From Cololabis saira (lineage: Eukaryota > Chordata > Actinopteri > Beloniformes > Belonidae): DNA of 64,000 nucleotides. A program made the position numbers and the translations under genes. The stretch is taken from contig NC_084599.1 in assembly GCF_033807715.1 (NCBI RefSeq), forward strand, positions 10,583,625 through 10,647,624. Reading direction: 5' to 3'. Position 1 is the first letter of the stretch; every line of letters starts with the position of its first letter. Positions 53,810 through 64,000 of this stretch are shown piece by piece. Below the pieces are notes generated by a model. The model was not told the DNA's origin, searched no databases, and saw nothing but the letters and a program-made list of their open reading frames with translations.

Positions 53810-55059
53810 GAGCTTCTGCGTTTTTATTTTTAATAGAAAAAAGTATTCAAAATAATACAACAGGATGTATTCAGTAAAGGCAAAAAAAAAAAAAAAAAAA
53901 GAAAGATAAAAGTGACCAGGTCTGCGTCTCCACGGCAACAATGCATCCCACCCCTCGATCTCAACCCAGATGCTGCTTATGTTCATGACTGTGTACGAAC
54001 ATCAAATCAAAAGAGCTTTTGGGATATTTCTGATCGCTGGACGAGACGGTCTGCTGGTGAGACGCAGGGGACATGCAGGTGTGTGTGTGTCTTGTACACA
54101 CATGCAAAGGTGTGCTGGAATGAGTGTGTGTTAATAAAATAATACGTTTTAGTGAGCAGCCAAGACGTTACAAAGACGGAAGCACTGGGTTGAGACATGT
54201 GGATGGGCTGCTCTGAAATGTGGAGCCTCAGCCTGCTCATCGTTGTGATGAAGATGATAATAATGCACCATGATGACCGTCAAAAATTAAACCAGAAAAA
54301 AAACATCAGAAAAGGGGGAAACAGAATTAGTGGCTGTTGCCAAAAATAAAAAAGTAATTGACTTCAGAAGGCAGGAGGAGTTTAGAGTTTCTATATCACC
54401 AGCTCTCTCCCTACTGTCTCTTATTAAAATATCCCACGTTTCTCCGTCTTGCACCACCCTCCCTCATGCCTCCTCTCAGCCCATGTCCATCCAGGCTCAG
54501 GCGGCCCGTTTGTAGGGTGGTGGGCCAGAAAGTTCAGTGTAGATCCTTGCAAAGGTGTGTGATGTCTCTGCCTTCAGCATTTTTCCTCCTTCTGTCGTAA
54601 TTCTTCCTTCACAAGCAGTTCTCAGTCCTCCACACATCCATCGAGATGCTCCTTCTTACTGGGCCTCCACATGTGTGTGTTCCTTTGTCTAGCTGCAGGG
54701 ATTACATAATTAAGATCAGGCCGCATAGGAAGAGGCGACCAGATACGGAGGGACAGATTAAGGGACGCAAAGCTTCCGCCGTCTAACTCAAGGAAATATC
54801 CGTTTTGTCTGCGCTGTGGCAGGATCTTCACCCTCTTCGGGGATGTGTCCACGTCCTTCATCTCTCCCTCCTTTCACCCGTTTGTTGCTTCATCAATTCA
54901 CAGACTCCGTCTGCTTGCTCGGGGGGCCTGAGAGGACGGCCGTAATCTCTGTAGAAACTTGACTTTATCCCATTATCTTATCTCTTAGGAACCCCATTCA
55001 CTCTCTCATTTAAAAGTACTATCTTTATCATATGTACAAAAACCTGTCTCTCACACACA

Positions 55060-55118
<59 letters not shown>

Positions 55119-55243
55119 ACACAGTTTCCTGTCCCATTGGTAAAACACTGATTTAGCTCGCTCTCTCAGGCACACATCAGCATACTCAAACACATACACA
55201 CACACACACTCTCTGTGGGCATAACTTTCAAGGGGCCTCTTTG
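53810..55243 (-). other. presumed 3' UTR of the C1orf21 homologue
   Basis: Downstream of the stop there is no further reading frame of interest. It contains a (CA)n array at 55051-55116 and, on the minus strand, an AATAAA hexamer near 53829-53824 that could end the transcript. Human C1orf21 is known for a long 3' UTR, so this is plausible, but the end point is a guess. Confidence 0.35.
55051..55116. repeat. (CA)n microsatellite
   Basis: About 65 bp of AC repeats, 128 bp beyond the C1orf21 stop, thus probably in its 3' UTR. Confidence 0.96.
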
Positions 55244-55288
55244 CTATGTCCCATCTTCCTCCTCCTCCTCCGAACAGTAGTCTCGCCC
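55244..55288 (-). CDS. c1orf21: C1orf21 homologue, last coding exon
   Basis: Encodes GRDYCSEEEEEDGT then TAG at 55246-55244. The acceptor TTTTTGCAG at 55289-55297 joins in phase with EKIEK. The five-Glu run comes from a short GGA repeat, slightly longer than in human (EEEDIT). Too short to appear as an ORF on its own. Confidence 0.92.
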   Translation of the reverse strand, partial: GRDYCSEEEEEDGT

Positions 55289-58200
55289 CTGCAAAAACAC
55301 GATTGGGAAGAAGATAAATAAGAAGAGATGTCCATGATTCAATTGTTCTTCTCTAATGTGTCGCAGTTATAACAGTTATAAATTACTCTCCTGTATACGC
55401 AGCATATATTTCTGTTTATACTGTATGAGACCGTCGGGTCCAGACAGGTGGGCAGTTATGTCGTTTAGTTTACTCGATGAAAATGGACAGTTAACTGCTT
55501 TATTTTCCTCTTCAAAGTGTCTGACTCAAAACGCCCCCTCTTCAAAGTAGGTTTTAACACACAGGCTGCCTCAGGAGGTTGCGATGGAAAGTAAATGAAG
55601 TACATATATACAAGTTATGTGCCTGCAAAGTACTTTAAAGTATTTGGCAGATACTGTATTTTTTTGCTTTATTTTAGAGGCAAGTTTTTTCTTTTTTTTT
55701 TCCATTAATTTAAACTACAAATCAAACTTCATTTTTAATTTTCTTTATCTCGGTTACATTTGTATGCTGCAACCAAGCTGCCTGCCAGAACATTGATTTT
55801 AAATAAGTGATGTAATTTGCAGGAGTTGTGTTTTGCAGCCATCTGCATAAAAGATTTGATTTGCTCTCTGCTCAGTTTTCTCAGAGAAATAGCTAAATCA
55901 TAAGCTGGTGACTCCAGCCGCACCGGCCATGCAGTGTGCTGACGCTAAGAATTTTCTCTACTGTTGACGCCAAGCAGTCATTTCAGACGGTTCTGGAGGA
56001 CACAATCCCTCCTTTTTTCTGTGCACTTTGGGCTTTGTAACTTTGCAGACATAAAAAGCTATAAAGAGGAAAAATGCAAAAAGCATAATATGGCCTCTTT
56101 AAAGCATCAAGGGAATCTCAGAACCGTCTAATTCTCTGGAGAGAATTATTAATGTGGAAACACACTGCATAAGGTCAGCTTTTAAATTATACACAATGTT
56201 ATAAATGAGTGATTTCAATACATTTTATATATTCACTGATGAAAAGGACCCAAACCATTCTGCAGTCTCTTCTGAAAATTCACATTTCAAAGAAGAATAA
56301 AAAACCCAGAAATGGATCCTTGTTCATTTTGAATGATTGTGATCATGCATGAGCTTGCAGCATAATTCAAATTACAGATAAAGAGTAGCAATCATTTGTT
56401 CCTTCCCCCTCACACATTTGGAGCTTTTAGGCAGAACCACGACGAAGACAAATGGATGCTGCCGCCGTACGACCTGTCCCTTTATATTCTGAGACCCAGC
56501 TGCGTCTTTAAACACTGAGGCCCCCACCCCCGCAAAGCATCGCTCCTACCACAACATTAAAAAGCTTGCCAACACGCATGCACATAATATCCCCTCCCTC
56601 ACCTTCTCAATCTTCTCATCCAGCATCCTGAAAAATTCCTGCTGGCTCTCTGACGTGTGAATGCTGAGAGAGACGGAGAGAGGGAGTGGGAAAAAAAAAA
56701 CCGAAAGGGACCGAGAGGGGGAGAGGAAGTCAGAGGTTAGAGATGAGGAGGAGACGGGAGGCAACAAATACATCATGAGAATTTTCCATTACACCCCCCA
56801 ACCCACCACAGACACACACATACACACAATCCTCACTCTAGGCTGAGAAATCATTGGTTTGGAAAGCTGCAGAGGATCTCACTCTTTCAAGTATTAACCT
56901 CAACACTCATTCAAAGGCAAGACAGCCTACAACCACCAGACACCATTATGTGCAGGAAGACTCATTAGCAAGTACAGAGTCGGAGGTTGGCCAAGAGGCA
57001 ACATTACAGAAACCAGACCCAAAATATCACTTATGTCACACATCATAATATTTACTTACGGGAGCTGGAGCTGAATGGATGGAACAGTGTTTTAAAGGGT
57101 CAGCGCAGTATTGGTATAAAACTTGATACTTAAAGTTTGTATTCAAACCTTTGTAAAAAAATTGTTCAAAAACAGTTTTTTGGTGGTTTCCAGGGACAAT
57201 TTTGTAGTAAGGACGCTACTGATGCTTTTAATGGAGTCCCCAAATTTAATGGAGAATTCAACTTACCAAATTAAAATAAATAAAATATTAAATTGAAAAA
57301 CATGCTCAACTAAAATAGAAACTACTAGAATAGTCTCCTTAATAAGAAATTGAATGATTTATTTTTGTCATTGACTAAACTACGCCTTAAAAGATCAGTG
57401 TTTTAACCCTTTAATGCCACAAATCCTGTATCATTTGATCCATGAACTTCCCAGACCTCTGCACCAGTGACATAATTAAACAACAAAAAATACCCAGTGT
57501 ATGAACACTGTTCCCCAAAAAGCCACAAAGTTGGAATAAAAACATCTAGAAATAAAAAAAGGAATGCATTTAAAAAAATATAAATGAGTCCAACCTTATG
57601 TTCAACAGTATATAATGATACAAAAATATTTTAAAAAATTGTTAAAGAATAAAATTGGGGATATTTTTCATTTCAATTTCTAAGCACTTCAAACAACTCA
57701 AATGTTCAGTGAATAATTCGTATGTCAGCCTTTACGGGGTTAAGTAGGGATTAAAATCTGAATGCTTGACCCCCTACAGCGAAGAAAACCTCAGTTATCT
57801 GATGAGGGCATGCAGCGGTCTCCTTCACAATCGTCAAAACAAAATCTGGAAATATCATAGTCAAGGCACACTTGAGTTGCTCCAGCACCACGTGGCGACC
57901 CGTTGTAACTTCCTCTGTTCACATACAAATACTTCAAACAATATGAACACCTACTTGGACTTAATGTTCGGTGAAGCCACTTCTTTCTGCTGTTTACCTC
58001 TGTGCTGCACATTATTCTTCTCCTGAAAACAGATGCACACACACCATTAGTTTTCATAATCAGGTGGCTGAACAGGCGAAAAAAATAAAACAAACAACTC
58101 ATAACAGCCAAGCAGCCCCACCACCACAAACAAATGACACATCAAACCCGAGTTATCAAATTATGTCCTCAGCCAGCTGGCACTGCAGGGCAGCTGTAGG

Positions 58201-59927
58201 ACATGAGTAACAGATATAATGTATGTAATGTCTAATAAAACCGTTTATCAGCCCGGCTGAAGGTCGGCCACCTTCCACGTTTATACAAGCGCTCTATGCA
58301 GCTTCCTGCTACAGTAAAATGTTAACGCCAGTCAGACTGCGATATGATTCTCTCACTTTTACGAAAACCGAACAATTAGATGTGTGGTAAGTGTGTTATC
58401 CAGCTATGCAAATATACACTTTCTGCAGTATAAAATAGGACAGAAAACAAGATTATAGTGCTTTAACTGGCATAGATGAAGCTCTGATGTTTGTTGAATC
58501 CTGTCATATTGAGAAAAGCCCCTAAAATAGACAGAATATTATTATTTGAGGTGAATCATCACACACAGTCCATCTGAATGAAGCAAGTGTGTTGATGTGG
58601 CTGTGCTAGGGCTGGGCGATATATCGAGATTTGAATATATATCGATATATTTTCAAACGCGATATGGTACGAGACAATATCATTTATATCGATTTTAATT
58701 TTTTTTTTTTAATGATTTTGATATAGCTTATTTTGTGACAAATTGACTTGAATGTTTTATTTGAGATTTGCACAAATGTTTTGTTATTTGCACAACTGTC
58801 AACCTCAGTGGAAAAGTCTGCCTGTTACTGTCTACATTGTATTAATTGCACAGTATATTTTAATTTAATTGTTATGCAGGAAAGGGATATTTGTTTTATC
58901 TTATTCAAGAAGCATTTTTATTCTATATATGCAGGCAGTTTATTTTTATATCATTTGTTTTATACATTTTGATATTGTGCAGACCTCTGTTAATAAATGT
59001 ACCTGTGTGACATTTGGCACGAGGCTTTGTATTAAAACTGACTGTTTTTTGACAAAGGGTTTGCCTCAGAAAAATATCGATATATATCGAGTATCGCCAT
59101 TCAGCTAGAAAATATCGAGATATGACTTTTGGTCCATATCGCCCAGCCCTAGGCTGTACACGTCAAGATTCAGAGGTTCTCCAGTGGCAGGAGCCAGTTT
59201 CTTTGATACAGCTGATTTTTTTAGCTACACTAAGGCAATGTGTAGCAACGTGATCCTGTTTCCCTTCCCTGATCAGGATGGATAACCCTTATCATAGTTC
59301 ATTTTTTTTCCAGGGAGTCGATAAAAGGAGCAAACAAACGAGCTCATGTATCGACTCGGTCTCACAATATTCAGCTGTTTAGTCACCTGATGGGGTATAA
59401 ATCTATTCTCAGGATGAGAATGGGGATGCATGAGCCTATTAATTATTTACAGTGTTGTTAGGGAAGTTTCAGTGCAAAATGACTTTCCCGTGACAATAAA
59501 ATAAGACTTATTAACTCTGCATAGGATGGAAACCCTTATCAGGAGGGGGTCAAACCAACTAAACAATCAGTCTGCACATTCCCCCACACATGCACACCAG
59601 TCCATAGGGCCCACCTGCATGTGAGAAACACCTTTGTGCTTTTGTGTATGCGTGTGATTTTGTACTGGTGCAAAAGAAAAATGAGTGTATATGTGCAAGC
59701 TGACAGAGCAGCCACTGGACGCAGACATGGGTCCGTTCGCTGGAGTTGATGAACTGTCAGGAAAAGGTCTGAGTCTGTGTGTGGATGACAGGCTGTCAGG
59801 ACAGGCTTGTGTGTGTGTGTGTGTGTGTGTGTTTCACTTACCAGGTTCTCCTGGTTGCGGGCATTCACTCTGTTTTCATCCCCTTTCATGTACTTCACCT
59901 CCTCCACTCCCTTCATCTTGTATTCAT
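55244..59927 (-). CDS. c1orf21: C1orf21 homologue, 3' part of gene (first exon outside window)
   Basis: Three exons match the small vertebrate protein C1orf21 (PIG13), about 121 residues in human and of unknown function. Seen: DEYKMKGVEEVKYMKGDENR then VNARNQENL; IHTSESQQEFFRMLDEKIEK; and GRDYCSEEEEEDGT followed by a stop. From memory the human counterparts are DEYRIKPVEEVKYMK, ISESQQEFFRMLDEKIEKGR and DYCSEEEDIT. The expected MGCASAKH-type N-terminal exon is not in 60000-64000, so it lies beyond the window. The first listed exon ends on a codon boundary while the middle one starts with one base of a split codon, so an exon of 3n+2 nt is missing between them. The gene lies on the same strand as colgalt2, with its 3' end facing the colgalt2 promoter about 12 kb away. 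Confidence 0.9.
55289..56602 (-). other. last intron of the C1orf21 homologue
   Basis: No repeat or exon recognised. Flanked by a canonical acceptor (55289 side) and donor (56602 side). Confidence 0.6.
56603..56663 (-). CDS. c1orf21: C1orf21 homologue, internal exon
   Basis: A 61-nt exon encoding IHTSESQQEFFRMLDEKIEK. Acceptor CTCTCAG, donor GTGAGG. SESQQEFFRMLDEKIEK is identical to the human segment as I remember it. Its 3' boundary is in phase with the last exon, and its 5' end begins with the last base of a split codon. Confidence 0.93.
57407..57739. mobile_element. TTAA-flanked MITE (CCCTTTAATGCC / GGCTTTACGGGG-type ends)
   Basis: TTAA at 57403-57406 and 57740-57743 bound a 333-bp AT-rich element whose ends CCCTTTAATGCC and GCCTTTACGGGG are inverted relatives. 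The TTAA target and CCC start fit piggyBac-type elements. A related, degenerate copy begins at 5383. Confidence 0.7.
57998..58022 (-). CDS. candidate 25-nt micro-exon of C1orf21 (uncertain)
   Basis: After an acceptor CTGTTTTCAG the sequence reads GAG AAG, i.e. Glu-Lys, the residues that follow NQENL in human C1orf21, and a GTAAAC donor follows. However 25 nt is not the 3n+2 length needed to join the next exon at 56663. It would fit only if the downstream acceptor were the internal CAG before AGAGCC, giving ...HRESQQEFF. This may be a chance match. Confidence 0.2.
58607..59151. mobile_element. hAT-type MITE, family A (TAGGGCTGGGCGATAT), copy 2
   Basis: Same family as 13402-14023 in reverse orientation, 545 bp, with flanks GGCTGTGC (58599-58606) and GGCTGTAC (59152-59159), 7 of 8 matching. 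Lies in a C1orf21 intron. Confidence 0.9.
59808..59833. repeat. (TG)n microsatellite next to a splice donor
   Basis: About 26 bp of TG repeats that begin eight bases after the donor of the C1orf21 exon at 59842. Confidence 0.93.
59842..59927 (-). CDS. c1orf21: C1orf21 homologue, internal exon
   Basis: An 86-nt exon: two bases completing Asp, then EYKMKGVEEVKYMKGDENRV and NARNQENL. Acceptor TTCTCAG, donor GTAAGT. A (TG)n array at 59808-59833 starts only eight bases inside the intron, so on the transcript strand it is a CA repeat right after the donor, a position known in other genes to influence splicing. Confidence 0.93.
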
Positions 59928-60461
59928 CTGAGAAGAGAGGGTTTTGGAGAGAGATGCGCATGAATAAAAGGAGAATTAACAGAAACATGTTTTCATCAGA
60001 CATGTTCCAGAGAAGAAACCCTGGGCAAGTTCCTATTATTTGCCCTGATCTCAATGAAGTGAAAGGCTAAAGCCCATCATATGAGTGTTGTTGCACAGTC
60101 ACTGCAGCACAGCAACATGACTGCAGACTACTCCACCGATTGGAGCTGCAATCTGTCCGAGGTAATACGAGAGGATGCAGAATGAATAAGAGGCCAGTGA
60201 TAAGAAGGGGCAAACTGAGGGGATTAAAGATCAGCTGAAGAGCTTGTCGGATATATGGACAGCTTAGACAGTTAAGACGGGCTCTGTGGTGGAGAGAACG
60301 GTAACACCACCACGCCTCACGCAGTCTGTCCTCAGTCTCTGCTGCAGCTAGAAATTAGGACTATAAACCTGGCATTATGCATGTCATACTGATCTAAGAT
60401 TACACACTGCCACAATGTCCACATACTAAATATAAATTTGGAATAACCATTAGTATACTAA

Positions 60462-60599
<138 letters not shown>

Positions 60600-60600
<1 letters not shown>

Positions 60601-61027
60601 AAGGGCTGGGCGATTTTGGACAAAAATAAAATCCTGATTTTTTTTCTCTGAAAACCCAATTTTCGATTTTTTTGGTAAAACTACAAAAGACAATGGAATA
60701 AATTGTTTCAAATATTTTTTTTTTAACTTTATTAAAATGACAATTACAAATCAAAATGTTTCAAATATTGTATCTTTATTTTTAAGGAAAAATAGTAAAC
60801 AAATTTCCCTATTGGGAATGAAGTGCAATTGAAAGATACTGTAAATCCTCCTTGAGTTTAGTAAAGTGACAACATTTACAATTTTCTTGACCAAACAAAG
60901 ATGACTAGACGAGCTCTGTCTGTAATGCAGCCAGCTGCAGAAAATCGATTTTCTGATTTTCCTTTTTTTAACATCGTTTTGATTAATAAATCCGATTTAG
61001 ATTTAAAATCGATTAATCGCACAGCCC
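60600..61027. mobile_element. hAT-type MITE, family B, copy 2
   Basis: Reverse-oriented relative of 20414-20805: begins TAAGGGCTGGGCGATTTTGG and ends GATTAATCGCACAGCCCA. No clear target duplication, because (TA)n lies on one side and (CA)n on the other. Confidence 0.82.
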
Positions 61028-61039
61028 ACAGGCAGGCAG

Positions 61040-62873
<1,834 letters not shown>

Positions 62874-63604
62874 TAGGGCTGTTCGATTTTGCCCAAAAAT
62901 AAAATCTCGATTTTTTTCCTCTCAAAATCCGATTTTCGATTATGATTACGATTATTTTGTGAATTGACAAAAGGCAAAGAAATGATTTTAAATATGCTGT
63001 TTTTTTATTGAACATTTGCCTCATTGGGCTTTAAGTGCAAACTTTGCTCTTATTAAACCAAAAATGAATGAATAAAGTGCAAAACTCTGTAAAATAAGTT
63101 GAAAAAAAGTTTTAAAAAATATCATAAAATATAAAGTTTTATCTCCGAAAAAAAAAAAAAAATCAGCAAATTAGCACTAGCAAACATACAGTAAGTTATA
63201 TTTCCAATTAAATAAAACAAGATATTTTCTAATTAAACTAAACTGGGTCTTTGCATGCTAAATAATAATGCAACCCATGAAGGAGGTAGAGGTGTGTAAT
63301 GTCAGTCATTACATTTGCTGTTCACATTTGCAAGTTTTTTGCAAGGAACACGAGCCGGTCTAGCGCATCTGGCTTGAGGGATGCCCGGTGGCATGTTACA
63401 ACGCCCCCTCCTACACTATAGAGCCTCTCCGATGGGGCACTTGTCGCAGGTATTGAGAGGTATTTCCATCAATCATTAATATGTGTGCAGACAAGGTAAA
63501 AAAAAAAAAAAATTTAAAATCGATTTTACGATTTTCACGTTTTAACATCGTTCTAATTACATAATCGCGATTACGATTTAAAATTGATTAATCGAACAGC
63601 CCTA
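62874..63604. mobile_element. hAT element with transposase remnant (TAGGGCTGTTCGATT)
   Basis: Ends TAGGGCTGTTCGATTTTGCC and AATTGATTAATCGAACAGCC, then CTA, with a perfect 8-bp duplication ACCACAAC (62866-62873, 63605-63612). Unlike families A and B it keeps a piece of transposase on the minus strand, tying these MITEs to the hAT superfamily. Confidence 0.93.
63322..63465 (-). pseudogene. hAT transposase C-terminal fragment
   Basis: Open 47-codon stretch reading KYLSIPATSAPSERLYSVGG then GVVTCHRASLKPDALDRLVF and LAKNLQM before a TGA. The pattern P-A-T-S-A-P-S-E-R-x-x-S ... R-A-S-L-K-P-x-x-x-x-x-L-V-F-L-x-x-N-L is the hAT C-terminal dimerisation region, as in ZBED-type proteins. Upstream transposase parts are lost. 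Confidence 0.9.
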
Positions 63605-64000
63605 ACCACAACTGAAAACTTCATGCAGAACACCTCACAAACCTACGAGTAAAACAATACAAGCTCAGAGGCTTTTCTGCTGACCACCTTGTTGTTGGAC
63701 TTATAAAGCAGCCATGATGGTGATAGACACCCCCATAAAAACCTGGTGCTCTCGGCTTTATCTGCTGCACACCTTGTATTTTGCTCTCGCTCTATCAGCA
63801 GTATCTGTTTATATCTGTGAGTCTGTCCGTGCCCGTTAGGACGCAGCTGAAGCGCTCACCTCTCCCTCCACCATCTGCCTGCCTCACCTATGAGCCTGCG
63901 AGTGCGTGTTTCAACACGATCACCCGTGTTTCTACTTTTTAAAACACATGCGTCGCCACAGAGCTTGAAGGCAGACGGCATATATCAGATCGTGGCGGAC

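Overview
The window is vertebrate nuclear DNA, almost certainly from a teleost fish. It has split genes with GT-AG introns, long (CA)n, (TA)n, (GAAA)n and (GGA)n arrays, and a dense load of fish-type LINE and hAT repeats. No prokaryotic or organellar signal is visible.

Two protein-coding genes are recognisable, both on the minus strand. The main one is a complete 12-exon gene, colgalt2 (procollagen galactosyltransferase 2), running from an ATG in a CpG-rich exon at 42962 to a stop at 3479 just after an RDEL ER-retention signal. The twelve exons join in phase with GT donors and AG acceptors throughout and give a 614-residue reading frame. The second gene is the 3' part of a homologue of human C1orf21. 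Three exons lie at 59842-59927, 56603-56663 and 55244-55288. Its first exon(s) lie beyond 64000, and one internal exon needed to keep frame is not securely found. Having these two genes next to each other matches the human 1q25.3 neighbourhood (COLGALT2, TSEN15, C1orf21), which supports calling the enzyme COLGALT2 rather than COLGALT1.

Layout: 1-3478 is downstream and 3' UTR sequence with a hAT element and a TTAA-flanked foldback element. 3479-15812 holds exons 12 to 6, with a large last intron carrying a GAAA/TGAGCC compound satellite, a hAT element and a 5'-truncated LINE with a 13-bp target duplication. 15813-23959 (intron 5) is a pile of nested transposons inside a decayed LINE. 23960-25690 holds exons 5 to 2. 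25691-42729 is the 17-kb first intron with several MITEs and LINE tails. 42730-43100 is exon 1 and its CpG-rich promoter region. 43350-55243 is intergenic. 55244-64000 is C1orf21 with very long dinucleotide arrays and four hAT-type elements.

The two genes do not form a pathway: COLGALT2 glycosylates collagen hydroxylysines in the ER, and C1orf21 is a small protein of unknown function. The most informative non-genic content is the transposon record: eight hAT-type insertions with perfect or near-perfect 8-bp target duplications (one keeping the C-terminal end of a transposase), nested insertions, and a foldback element carrying a short acidic reading frame. I see no clearly new biological system.
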